Assembly (NCBI GenBank): GCA_902826505.1
Contig: CADEFG010000062.1
Location: 1 to 13,443, forward strand
DNA: 13,443 nt
Direction: 5' to 3'
Source of the DNA: an uncultured Acidobacteriota bacterium
GTDB lineage: Bacteria; Acidobacteriota; Blastocatellia; Pyrinomonadales; Pyrinomonadaceae
Both the position numbers and the translations under genes were made by a program. Shown here in pieces: positions 1 through 8,205 of this stretch (positions are counted from its first letter, which is position 1; each line of letters begins with the position of its first letter). The notes under the pieces are model-generated. The model saw nothing but the letters and a program-made list of their open reading frames with translations, ran no database searches and was not told the origin of the DNA.

Positions 1-1301
1 TTTACATCAGCGGGCAGGATTTGGGCAGCAGCAGCGGCATTTTCCGCTCGCCGAATCCGAGTTCAAAAAACAATTCGACCAAAAAAACAACGCCGAAGCC
101 GAAAACTTCCGGTTCGACGACCCGCAAAGCGACGCCGAAAACCGTTGCCAAATCAAACACCAAAACGCAGCGCAACACTACGAAAACAACCAAAACCCGC
201 GAAACCGTCTCGCAAACTAACGTCAAACCACAAACCGTTTATAGTCCGCAGCCGCAAAGCAATATCGTCATCACCGTCGGCAATTCGACGAGCGGCGATT
301 TTGACGAGCTTTTCGAGCGAACCGTCGAAGAAGGCAACGCGGCGCGTGATGAAAGAGATTATGTCAAAGCGGAAGCCGCTTACCGCCGCGCTCAAAATCT
401 GAAATCGAAGGATTCGCGGGCGATCTACGGGCTCGGCAATATTTTTGCCGACCAGCAGCGGTGGGAAGAAGCCGAAAAAGCCTACCGCCAGGCAATTTTG
501 CTCGAATCCGACAATGCCGGCGCATTTGTCGCCCTGAGCTATGTTTTGACGCAGCCGATCGTGGCAGGCAATCTTTCCGACCGCTATAAGGAAGCCGAAA
601 CGATGGCGCGCAAGGCGATCGAGATCGATCCCGAAAACGCGTTTGCCCACGACCAGCTCGGCGTTGCGCTCGAGCTTCGCGGGATTATTTCCGCCGAAAC
701 GAAAAATGCTTATCAGAAAGCGATTCAGATCGAACCGCAATTTGCGCTCGCTTACGCGCATCTCGGGCGGCTTTTGCGCCGCAACGGAAAAGCCGCTGAG
801 TCAGCCGACGCCTATAGCAAAGCGATCCAGTTTTCGAGCGATGTACCGACGATGATCCTGGTCGCCGATGTCATGCAGTCGCAGCAAAAGTTTCTCGAAT
901 CGGAACAGCTTCTGCGGCGCGGGCTGGCGCTCGATCCGAAACATCCGACCGCGCTTTATATGCTCGGACGCGCCCTTACGACGCGCAATGAATTTGCCGA
1001 AGCCGAAACGGTTCTCAAAAAGTCGGTCGAAGTCAGCCCGAACAGTTTTGTTTCCTACTCGCTTTTGGGTTCGCTGTATCTGCGCCGCGCCCAGCTCGAC
1101 GAGGCGGAAAAAGTTTTGAACAAGGCATTAGCCGTTGTTTCGCTCAACGAAAAGAAACGTCTGGCAACGGATTTCGAAGCTGTCGGCGATGCTTTGATGC
1201 GCACCGGTAAACCGAAAGATGCGCGACGGCTTTACCGGCAGGCAATGGCACTCGACAGCAGTAAAACGATTTTAATGGAAAAATTAGCGAAGCTTCAGTA
1301 G
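1..1301 (+). CDS. TPR-repeat protein, 5' end cut off by the window edge
   Basis: The reading frame is open from the first bases (codons from position 3) to the stop ending at 1301, so the TTG at 21 is probably internal and the start lies outside the window. After a low-complexity stretch rich in Thr, Lys, Ser and Pro (about 45-290), which looks like a flexible linker, the rest is a solenoid of about nine tetratricopeptide repeats (about 310-1265). Repeat signatures include YRRAQNL, YRQAILLE, ARKAIEIDP, YQKAIQIEP, LRRGLALDP and YRQAMALD, with the usual Gly/Ala/Pro spacing. One repeat (about 515-630) carries an insertion of a few residues. TPR arrays are protein-binding scaffolds, and no enzymatic domain is visible. 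The missing N-terminus could hold a membrane segment or a kinase-like domain. The downstream pseudokinase gene follows after 113 bp on the same strand, so co-expression is possible. The family call is firm; the role is unknown. Confidence 0.88.
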   Translation, partial: YISGQDLGSSSGIFRSPNPSSKNNSTKKTTPKPKTSGSTTRKATPKTVAKSNTKTQRNTTKTTKTRETVSQTNVKPQTVYSPQPQSNIVITVGNSTSGDFDELFERTVEEGNAARDERDYVKAEAAYRRAQNLKSKDSRAIYGLGNIFADQQRWEEAEKAYRQAILLESDNAGAFVALSYVLTQPIVAGNLSDRYKEAETMARKAIEIDPENAFAHDQLGVALELRGIISAETKNAYQKAIQIEPQFALAYAHLGRLLRRNGKAAESADAYSKAIQFSSDVPTMILVADVMQSQQKFLESEQLLRRGLALDPKHPTALYMLGRALTTRNEFAEAETVLKKSVEVSPNSFVSYSLLGSLYLRRAQLDEAEKVLNKALAVVSLNEKKRLATDFEAVGDALMRTGKPKDARRLYRQAMALDSSKTILMEKLAKLQ

Positions 1302-1400
1302 CCGGAGAAAAATCCTAAGATTTATAAATTTATTGAAATTCAGCCGCAATTAAACCTATTTGGAAACAAGCGTTCAGGAGCGCTAAATTTTCACGTCAAA

Positions 1401-1404
1401 GAGG
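1401..1404 (+). promoter_or_regulatory. Ribosome binding site of the pseudokinase gene
   Basis: GAGG lies 10 nt before the ATG at 1415. It supports that start over the in-frame ATG at 1442, which has only a weak AGGT upstream. The zinc-ribbon cysteines are kept with either start. Few genes in this window show such a site. Confidence 0.55.
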
Positions 1405-1414
1405 TTTCGGCTAA

Positions 1415-3823
1415 ATGACCGTTTTAACAGGTAATATTACGATGCTTTATTGTCCGAAGTGCCGACGCACTTACGAAGAAGGAACACAAAGATTTTGCGA
1501 TAATGATGGCGGCAGACTGCTGCCGGCGCCCTCGGCGCAAAAAAACGATTCTCAATCAAAAGGCACCTTTACAAATCTGCTCGGCAAAACGCCGACGTCC
1601 GGCGAAACGGACAGCAAGCTCAATTCGGCACCGCGATTTATCCCGTTAAATAAAACCGAAGAATCCGATAAAAAACTGACATCTTTTCCATCGGCTGGCA
1701 GAATTTTTCAATCCGAACAGTTCTTAAAACCGAAAACCCCTCAACCCGCTGAAAACGAGGATTCAATTCTCGAACTCGAACCGCTGCCGAAAGTTAAAGC
1801 AGCCGACGAATTACTCGAACTCGAGCTTGACAAGTCGCCCGTCGAATCGCAAAACGAACCGCAAAAACCTTTGCCGCGAATCATCAAACAGAGCGAAATT
1901 CCGTCGGGCACGGCGCTGATCGGCGACCGCCGAACCAATCCGGCAGGCAGAAGGGCTTTTCATCAGGAAAATCCGGACGCACTTCTCGGGCAAACCATTA
2001 AAGGATGTTATCTGGTCACCGAACAGCTCGCCGCCGATGACGAAGACAGCCTGATCTATCTCGCGGAAGACAAAACCGACACCGGCAAAATGGTGATCGT
2101 GCGCGTTTTTACGAACAAAATCTTCGGGATTGATTTGGAAGAAAAGATCTTTGCCGAAGAAAGAGTTGCGCTCTCGCACCTGCGGCATCCGAATATTGCC
2201 GGAGTTTTCGATTCCGGTGCATTGCCCGAAGGCAACGAATTTATCGTCAGCGAATTTGTCGGGGGAAAATCGCTCGCCGAAATGCTCCGGCAAACCGGAC
2301 AATTCAACTCTTTAAGAACGGCGCGGATCATTCGCCAAACTTCCTATGCCTTGAGCGAAGCGCATCAAAACGGCATTCTGCATCGCAATCTGAAACCCGA
2401 AAATATTGTTCTGACCGTTTCCGAAGCGGGCATCGAGCAGGTCAAACTGATGAATTTCGGCGTCTCGCACGGCGAAGTTTCAAAAGCCGATCTCGCGTAC
2501 AAAGCGCCCGAAGAGATCGAAAGCGGCGTTTCGACCTTTGCCAGTGATATATATGCTTTGGCGGTCATTGCCTTTCAAATGCTGACGCTCCGTCTGCCGT
2601 TTGCGACCGAATCGGAAAGCCAATTACTGAGCGCGCAGAAAGAAGGTTTAGCGTTTTCGCCGACAAAATTGCGACCCGACATTCAGCCGCAGACCGACAA
2701 AATTCTCGAAAAAGGGCTGGCTTTCAAAGCGTCCGAACGCTACCCGAAGGCGCGTGATTTCGGCGATGCTTTTTTCAACGCGCTGACCGCCGTCAACGTC
2801 TGGAACGACGATGAAATCGAGCTTGAAATCGCCGACGCGGTTGAAATCCCGAAAGCGCGCGAATTTATCGTGCTGCCGGCAATTAACCAAAAGGATGCGT
2901 TTGCGGAAGAATCGCCGGTTGAGGACATTCTTCAAATCGCTCCGCGACCGGCGATCAAGAGCGAAAACGCGGAAATCAGCGAAGTCAAAGCGACCGAAGA
3001 CCTCGCGTGGGAAAAACGCTCGCCCGATCTGCCGCAAACCGGAAGCTCGCTGCGCGGCTGGCTCGTGGTTGGCGGAGTCGTGCTGCTTTTGCTCGCGGGC
3101 TGGGGCTTGTCGCGGCTTTTCCTAAATCGTCCGGGGCAGATCGAAACGAATCAAACTCAGACAAATGCGCCGGCGAATGCCCAAACTCCGGCAACCGCAA
3201 CGCCGCAGGATAATTTGGCGACTTCCCTCGACGCTGATATTAAGCCTCCGCCGCGTTCGGTCAAACAACCCGAAAACACGCAACGTTTTCAAAACAACCG
3301 GGAAAATTTGGATGAAGATCCGGCAAAGAATTTTCTTGGGTTCGATATTTACTATCCGCTGGATTGGACAAAATCCGACACGAACACAAATTTCTTAGAC
3401 ATCAAACGCGCCTTAAACGGTGTGCCGATCGAACAAATGATCATCACGCACTATGAAAGCCGCGGGACGATGACCTTAGACCGCCCGAATTTTCCGAAAC
3501 TGGTCGAAAAATCGAATCAGGATTTGAAAAAAAACCTCGGCGCAAGCTACAAAGTCTTGGCGGAAAACGAAACGTCGATTCAAGGTCGCTGGAAGGTTTA
3601 CGAGGTCAAATTTCAAAGTTCGGGGAAAAACGAAAAAGGTGAAGATATCACGCTGTGGGGCAGACGTTTGTGGCTTCCCGTGCAAACCGCCGGCAAGCAG
3701 AACGGTTTTGTCATCACGATGCTCGCAACCTCGCTGTCGGATGTTGTGAAAAGCGCCGACGATGTCGGCACGCAAGGCGAATTGGCGGGAATTCTGGAAA
3801 CTTTCGAGCCCGAGCAATATTAA
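1415..3823 (+). CDS. Zinc-ribbon membrane-anchored pseudokinase (Ser/Thr kinase fold)
   Basis: This 802-residue protein has four visible parts. First is a short zinc ribbon (C13, C16, C28, then D31-G32). Second is a disordered linker of about 160 residues. Third is a bacterial Hanks-type kinase fold (about 192-458). Fourth, after a single transmembrane helix (about 548-570), comes an extracytoplasmic domain of about 165 residues that I do not recognise. The kinase fold keeps HPN (258-260), K327 and N330 of the catalytic loop, APE (364-366) and the helix-F Asp (D378). The catalytic positions are changed: the VAVK lysine is R230, HRD reads HRN (N325), DFG reads NFG (N347), and the Gly-rich loop has no glycines. 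Phosphotransfer is therefore unlikely; a role as signal receptor or scaffold is an inference. It lies between the TPR gene and the FHA-ABC gene, on the same strand as both, and is closed off downstream by a terminator. Confidence 0.87.
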   Translation: MTVLTGNITMLYCPKCRRTYEEGTQRFCDNDGGRLLPAPSAQKNDSQSKGTFTNLLGKTPTSGETDSKLNSAPRFIPLNKTEESDKKLTSFPSAGRIFQSEQFLKPKTPQPAENEDSILELEPLPKVKAADELLELELDKSPVESQNEPQKPLPRIIKQSEIPSGTALIGDRRTNPAGRRAFHQENPDALLGQTIKGCYLVTEQLAADDEDSLIYLAEDKTDTGKMVIVRVFTNKIFGIDLEEKIFAEERVALSHLRHPNIAGVFDSGALPEGNEFIVSEFVGGKSLAEMLRQTGQFNSLRTARIIRQTSYALSEAHQNGILHRNLKPENIVLTVSEAGIEQVKLMNFGVSHGEVSKADLAYKAPEEIESGVSTFASDIYALAVIAFQMLTLRLPFATESESQLLSAQKEGLAFSPTKLRPDIQPQTDKILEKGLAFKASERYPKARDFGDAFFNALTAVNVWNDDEIELEIADAVEIPKAREFIVLPAINQKDAFAEESPVEDILQIAPRPAIKSENAEISEVKATEDLAWEKRSPDLPQTGSSLRGWLVVGGVVLLLLAGWGLSRLFLNRPGQIETNQTQTNAPANAQTPATATPQDNLATSLDADIKPPPRSVKQPENTQRFQNNRENLDEDPAKNFLGFDIYYPLDWTKSDTNTNFLDIKRALNGVPIEQMIITHYESRGTMTLDRPNFPKLVEKSNQDLKKNLGASYKVLAENETSIQGRWKVYEVKFQSSGKNEKGEDITLWGRRLWLPVQTAGKQNGFVITMLATSLSDVVKSADDVGTQGELAGILETFEPEQY

Positions 3824-3848
3824 ATCGAAATAAAAAGTTTTTCGCCCG

Positions 3849-3881
3849 AAGCGTAAGGAAATTTAAGCCTTACGCTTTTTG
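3849..3881 (+). terminator. Rho-independent terminator after the pseudokinase gene
   Basis: There is a perfect 10-bp stem, AAGCGTAAGG (3849-3858) with CCTTACGCTT (3868-3877), and a 9-nt loop. The 3' arm runs directly into a T tract (3876-3880) followed by GTTT. It starts 25 nt after the stop codon. It implies that the FHA-ABC gene downstream has its own promoter or depends on read-through; a TAGAAT at 3899-3904 could be a -10 box but has no convincing -35. Confidence 0.82.
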
Positions 3882-3950
3882 TTTGGCGCGGTTTAAGCTA
3901 GAATTAAGGCAATTTCGAACTTTACTTTAAATCTAAAAAACTGAACCCTA

Positions 3951-6900
3951 ATGAAAATTGTTTTAGCCGAAGAGCAAAATGGCAGCCAGGTGTCCGAAAA
4001 GACCTTTAGTCAATCCGTCGTCCGTGTCGGGCGCGACCCGGTCGATTGTCAGATTATCTATGACAACGCCAAATATCCGATGGTTTCGCGCAAACACGCC
4101 GAGCTTCGCTGGGAAGGCGGAAAATGGTTTCTGCATGATTTAAATTCGAGCTACGGAACTTATCTCAACGGACAAAGAGTCGGCGGCACGGTCGCCGTCG
4201 CGGTCGGCAGTATTCTGCAATTCGGGACGCAAGGTCCGACGATGCGCGTCGTCTGGTTCGAGATCGCGCCGGATTCGCCGCCGAATGTCCAACCGCAGCA
4301 GCCTTCAAATATTCCGCCGAACCAATACCAGACGCCCGTTTTACCGCAGAATCAACCGCTCGGCGGTCAGCCGAATTATCAGCCGCAGCAGCCGGTCGGT
4401 CAAGCGCCGGTAGCGCAAAATCAACAAAATCCGGCGGCTCCGGCGCAGCTCGATTTTGTTGCCTCAAGCATCCATTCGACGCCGTTTAAACTGACGAAAA
4501 CCGAGATCTGGCTCGGACGCGAACCGTCGTGCGACATCGTTTTTGAATCCGATGCCGTCATGGTTTCGCGCAAACACGCGCAGATCACCAATCAAAACGG
4601 CACGTATCTGTTGACCGACAACAATAGTTTTAACGGCACGCTCGTCAACGAACAGCGAATTTCGACGCAAACGCCGATCTATCACAACGACGAAATTCAA
4701 CTCGGTGTCGGCGGTCCGGTCGTCCGGTTTAATTCGCCGACGCGGGTTGCCCCGAAAGGCGCGAGTCTGGCGGGACAACGCGCCGTCGCGCCGAGCCAGA
4801 TCGCGCCGTCCGCGCTCGATGCGTTGGAAAATATCGGTTCAAAAACGATGGTCGCGAACATCGGTAATATTTCCCAGAAGATCTCGACCGATTCGGCGCA
4901 GCCGACGCTTTTGATGTCGCTGACCTTCGGCAGCAAACAGGAATTGGTCATCGGACGCGCCGAGGAAAACGATATCGTGCTTGACGGTTTGCAGATCTCG
5001 AACCGTCACGCGCGGCTCGTCCAGAGCAACACGGGCGTCATCATCGAGGATTTTAACTCGACCAACGGCGTTTACGTCAACGGCGCACGCGTTTCGCGGC
5101 AGGGAATTTTCCCGAACGACCACGTTCAGATCGGTTCGTTTATGCTGCAGATCGACCCGGCGGGCAATATCGGCATTTTCGATACGCGCTCGAAAACGCG
5201 GATCGATTCGGTCAATATTACAAAAGAGGTCAAAGATCGCTCGGGCGGCGGACTTATCAAACTGCTCGACAATGTTTCGCTTTCGATCCAGCCGAACGAA
5301 TTCGTCGGACTGCTCGGACCTTCGGGCGCCGGAAAATCGACGTTTATGGACGCGCTCAACGGAATGCGTCCGGCTTCGGGCGGCAGCGTTTTGATCAACA
5401 ATCTCGATCTTTACCAGCATCTCGATTCGTTAAAACAATCGATCGGCTACGTGCCGCAGGACGACATCATTCACCGCGAACTGACGGTTTACCGGACGCT
5501 TTATTACGTCGCCAAACTGCGGCTGTCGGGCGATGTTAACAAAAAAGAGATCAACCAGATCATCGATGAAGTGATGGACGTGACCGGACTTTCCGAACGC
5601 CGCGACGTGCCGATCAACCAGCTTTCGGGCGGTCAGCGCAAACGCGTTTCGATCGCCGTCGAGCTGATCACCAAACCGTCGGTCATCTTTCTGGACGAAC
5701 CGACCTCGGGACTCGATCCGGCAACCGAAGAAAAGATCATGGTTTTGTTTCGCCAGATCGCCGAATCCGGGAGAACCGTCATCCTGACGACGCACGCGAT
5801 GGAAAACGTCAAGCTTTTTGACAAGATCGTCCTGCTGATGCGCGGCAAACTGGCGTTTTACGGCAAGCCCGACGAAGCCTTGAAACATCTCGGCGCGGCG
5901 AGTTTTAAGGAACTTTACGACAAGCTCGAAGACCCGATCGAGCAAAAATTGAAAGCGGGCGGCGGCAATCGTCATCAGGTGACCGAACAGGTTGCCGAAG
6001 AATGGAAGCAAAAGTTTATCCAGACGCCGCAATATCGCAAAAACGTTTACGACCCGCTCAAAGAACTCGGCAGTCTTCAATCGGCGGGCGTCCAGAAAAA
6101 ACGCCGGCTCGGAATTTTCGGCTCGATCCGTCAATTTCTGACGCTTTCGCGCCGCTATTGGGAAGTTCTGTTCCGCGACAAACTCAACCTTTTTATTTTG
6201 TTCGTGCAATCGCCGATCATCGCTTTTCTGACCTATCTGGTGATGGGCGACGACCAGCCGCGCGATTTTGCGTATTTCGTGTTGTCGCTTGTCGCGGTCT
6301 GGTTCGGAACGAGCGTGTCGGCGCGTGAGATCATTCGCGAGCGTCCGGTTTATAACCGCGAACGAATGGTCAATCTCGGACTTCTGCCGTATGTCACGAG
6401 CAAACTTTTCGTGCTCGGGTTTATTGTCGGTCTGCAATGCCTGTTTCTTTTCGTGCCGCTCAAATTAATGGATATTGTCGGAATAATGCCGATGCCGGGC
6501 GAATTTTTGGGGATTCTGCAATTTTGGGCGATGCTTTTGACCGCCGGTGTCGGGATTGCGCTCGGGCTGCTGATCTCGGCGCTCGTCAAAACTTCGGAAA
6601 TGGCGACGAGTCTCGTGCCTTTGATTTTGATTCCGCAGATTCTTTTTTCGGGTCTCGTCGGCGTGCCTTCGGGGCTTAACAAAGTCGCCGGTTTGCTTAT
6701 GCCGGCGACCTGGGCGTTCGACACGATGAAACAATTTTCGGGTTTGGAAGTTTTGCGCGAGGACGGCGACAAAGACACGGACAATAAGGATTGTTCGATA
6801 AAAGGTGCGTGCGGGCTTTATAAACAGGTTGAATACGACAACAAACAGATCATCAAAAAAGCCGAAAAAGACATTTCCGATTACCGGGCAGACGCCAAAA

Positions 6901-7181
6901 AGGATATGGATAAGTATAAAAAGGAGATGGACGATTATCAGGAAGATATGGCGAAATACCAGATGGGACAAATCTCCAAACCCGATAAACCGAAACAGCC
7001 CGAACTCAAGGAAGTCCCGAAGATCGACCCGGCAAAAGAAGTCCCGAAAGATTTGAGCAAGTATGTCGATTTTCTGCATCCGTGGATGGACGAGGTTTTA
7101 AATCAGGTGGTTTTAATGCTAATGTTTTTTATACTGGTCGTTGCCGGACTGATCGTTCTCAGAATGCAGGACATCGGTTAG
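3951..7181 (+). CDS. ABCG-type ABC transporter with three N-terminal FHA domains
   Basis: This is a 1076-residue half-transporter fusion. Three FHA domains come first: GR27-28/SRKH46-49, GR189-190/SRKH206-209 and GR335-336/SNRH350-353, each ending in an NG-type loop. A Pro/Gln-rich linker (about 107-166) separates the first two. FHA domains bind phosphothreonine peptides. The ATPase domain (about 430-650) has Walker A GPSGAGKST (456-464), Q-loop Q503, signature LSGGQ (558-562), Walker B with D582-E583, and H615, so it looks active. The membrane domain has about six helices (about 745-765, 773-791, 819-836, 852-878, 886-905, 1049-1070), the ABC2/ABCG layout. The loop before the last helix is unusually long (about 140 residues), with C948 and C954 and a charged, coiled-coil-like stretch (about 960-1005). 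The closest known plan is mycobacterial Rv1747 (FHA-FHA-ABC). The substrate is unknown. No Shine-Dalgarno is visible before the ATG. Confidence 0.93.
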   Translation: MKIVLAEEQNGSQVSEKTFSQSVVRVGRDPVDCQIIYDNAKYPMVSRKHAELRWEGGKWFLHDLNSSYGTYLNGQRVGGTVAVAVGSILQFGTQGPTMRVVWFEIAPDSPPNVQPQQPSNIPPNQYQTPVLPQNQPLGGQPNYQPQQPVGQAPVAQNQQNPAAPAQLDFVASSIHSTPFKLTKTEIWLGREPSCDIVFESDAVMVSRKHAQITNQNGTYLLTDNNSFNGTLVNEQRISTQTPIYHNDEIQLGVGGPVVRFNSPTRVAPKGASLAGQRAVAPSQIAPSALDALENIGSKTMVANIGNISQKISTDSAQPTLLMSLTFGSKQELVIGRAEENDIVLDGLQISNRHARLVQSNTGVIIEDFNSTNGVYVNGARVSRQGIFPNDHVQIGSFMLQIDPAGNIGIFDTRSKTRIDSVNITKEVKDRSGGGLIKLLDNVSLSIQPNEFVGLLGPSGAGKSTFMDALNGMRPASGGSVLINNLDLYQHLDSLKQSIGYVPQDDIIHRELTVYRTLYYVAKLRLSGDVNKKEINQIIDEVMDVTGLSERRDVPINQLSGGQRKRVSIAVELITKPSVIFLDEPTSGLDPATEEKIMVLFRQIAESGRTVILTTHAMENVKLFDKIVLLMRGKLAFYGKPDEALKHLGAASFKELYDKLEDPIEQKLKAGGGNRHQVTEQVAEEWKQKFIQTPQYRKNVYDPLKELGSLQSAGVQKKRRLGIFGSIRQFLTLSRRYWEVLFRDKLNLFILFVQSPIIAFLTYLVMGDDQPRDFAYFVLSLVAVWFGTSVSAREIIRERPVYNRERMVNLGLLPYVTSKLFVLGFIVGLQCLFLFVPLKLMDIVGIMPMPGEFLGILQFWAMLLTAGVGIALGLLISALVKTSEMATSLVPLILIPQILFSGLVGVPSGLNKVAGLLMPATWAFDTMKQFSGLEVLREDGDKDTDNKDCSIKGACGLYKQVEYDNKQIIKKAEKDISDYRADAKKDMDKYKKEMDDYQEDMAKYQMGQISKPDKPKQPELKEVPKIDPAKEVPKDLSKYVDFLHPWMDEVLNQVVLMLMFFILVVAGLIVLRMQDIG

Positions 7182-7448
7182 CGGGAATAAACGAGCGGGG
7201 AAATTGGATTGAAAAGTCAGTAGTGCATTCGTTGAGCAAATGCATCAGTTCTTTAGGAATTTGTAAAAAATAAGTTGTAACGGTTAGAAAAACCTAACTG
7301 ATCGTTTAGAGGCGTGTCTTTGACCGCCGTTGGTCAAATTTAGTCGGTTGGCGGTCAAAGACCGCCACTTAACTATCTTGATAAGTTATTTTTTACACGT
7401 TCCTTTATTAACAAGCGCGCAGCGGCTCACGCCGACAACAGTTTTTTT
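7182..7448. other. Intergenic region with nested inverted repeats
   Basis: No supportable gene lies here. The left part has an inverted repeat TGCATT (7224-7229) / AATGCA (7239-7244). The centre holds the nested repeat element described separately. The last stretch (7405-7448) before the lipoprotein ATG shows no Shine-Dalgarno and no convincing -35/-10 pair. Confidence 0.6.
7255..7404. repeat. About 150-bp nested inverted-repeat element (MITE-like or structured RNA)
   Basis: The outer arms are 19 nt: AGGAATTTGTAAAAAATAA (7255-7273) and TTATTTTTTACACGTTCCT (7386-7404), complementary at 17 of 19 positions. Inside is a perfect 13-bp stem, GTCTTTGACCGCC (7316-7328) with GGCGGTCAAAGAC (7350-7362). 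Its arms can also form two separate local hairpins: TTTGACC/GGTCAAA (7319-7325/7332-7338, 6-nt loop) and GGCGGTC/GACCGCC (7350-7356/7360-7366, AAA loop). A further stem (7371-7377 with 7380-7387, one bulge) precedes a T tract (7389-7394) and may act as a weak terminator for the ABC gene. No target-site duplication is obvious. Whether this is a mobile relic or a functional leader cannot be decided from one copy. Confidence 0.6.
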
Positions 7449-8177
7449 ATGAAAGTTTTATTTACAAATTTTGTTTTATTTATCGTTTTAAGTTTTGCCT
7501 TTTCGGCGCTGACTTCGTGCACGAATACGCAAACCGCCGGGGTCAATGATAACGCGGCGGCTCCGCTAAATTCTTCGACCTCGCCCGACGCGCCGCCCGA
7601 AAAGACAAAGATAAATTATCCGCCCGCGCCGTCGGCGATCATGCAAAACGAAATCAAATCTTTGGACGGCACGAGCTTTAAATTGCAGGATAAAAAAGGC
7701 AAGGTCGTGTTAGTTAATCTCTGGGCGACCTGGTGCGGACCGTGTATCAACGAAATGCCGCATCTCAATGAAATGCAGGAAAAATTCAAAGATAAGGGTT
7801 TTGAAATTATCGGTTTGGACACCGACGACGAATCGAAAGAAGACATCGATGCCTTTGCCGCCAAGCAAAAATTGAACTATCAACTCGGTTGGGCGGACGG
7901 CGCGTTGATGACCGAATTTGTCAGACTCAGCAAATTGCAGGGAATTCCGCAAAGCATTCTGATCAACCGCGAAGGGCAATTGACCGGCGTTTTTACCGGC
8001 GGCAGTCCGAAAACGATTTTGAAAATGAAGGAAACCGTCGAAAAAATCGTCACCGGGCAGGAGTCGCCGATCCCGAGTGCCGAAACGCCGGAGCCGGGTC
8101 CCAAAATCGAAGAACCGAGTCCGAAGGCGAAGGACGAAAAAATGCCGTCGAAGTACCCGGATAACCCCAAAAAATAG
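7449..8177 (+). CDS. TlpA/ResA-like thioredoxin-fold lipoprotein
   Basis: This 242-residue protein has a lipoprotein signal peptide: K2, a hydrophobic core (about 4-20), and lipobox LTSC with C24 as the lipidated Cys, followed by Thr. After a linker of about 40 residues rich in Ser, Ala and Pro comes a thioredoxin-fold domain (about 66-200) with active site W95-C-G-P-C99, a GLDTDD strand, and the cis-Pro loop at I166-P167. This matches the TlpA/ResA/AhpC-TSA-like group of cell-envelope thiol-disulfide reductases, which reduce disulfides in exported proteins such as apocytochromes. The C-terminal 35-40 residues form a Pro/Glu/Lys-rich tail. It stands alone: no ccd, ccs or cytochrome gene is adjacent, so the partner is unknown. 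It converges on rqcH, with a strong hairpin between them. The fold and lipoprotein calls are firm; the exact subfamily is less so. Confidence 0.92.
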   Translation: MKVLFTNFVLFIVLSFAFSALTSCTNTQTAGVNDNAAAPLNSSTSPDAPPEKTKINYPPAPSAIMQNEIKSLDGTSFKLQDKKGKVVLVNLWATWCGPCINEMPHLNEMQEKFKDKGFEIIGLDTDDESKEDIDAFAAKQKLNYQLGWADGALMTEFVRLSKLQGIPQSILINREGQLTGVFTGGSPKTILKMKETVEKIVTGQESPIPSAETPEPGPKIEEPSPKAKDEKMPSKYPDNPKK

Positions 8178-8205
8178 AGTAAGTCGAAGCGTTTAAAGAA
8201 CAAAC

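Noticed and set aside
153..761. - strand open frame of 202 codons opposite the TPR protein
   Set aside because: The + strand frame has clear TPR repeats; this one has shadow-type composition and no motifs.
1333..1362. TTGAAA - 18 nt - TATTTG as promoter of the pseudokinase gene
   Set aside because: The -10 match is poor and the region is AT-rich, so such pairs arise by chance.
1369..1384. AGCGTTC/GAGCGCT hairpin as terminator of the TPR gene
   Set aside because: The loop is only 2 nt, one pair is a wobble, and the following sequence is mixed AAATTTTC, not a T tract; too weak to call.
5430..6437. Long - strand open frame of 335 codons inside the FHA-ABC gene
   Set aside because: It lies antisense to the ATPase and membrane domains of a well-recognised gene, shows no family motifs, and is rich in Arg/His/Phe, as expected for a shadow frame.
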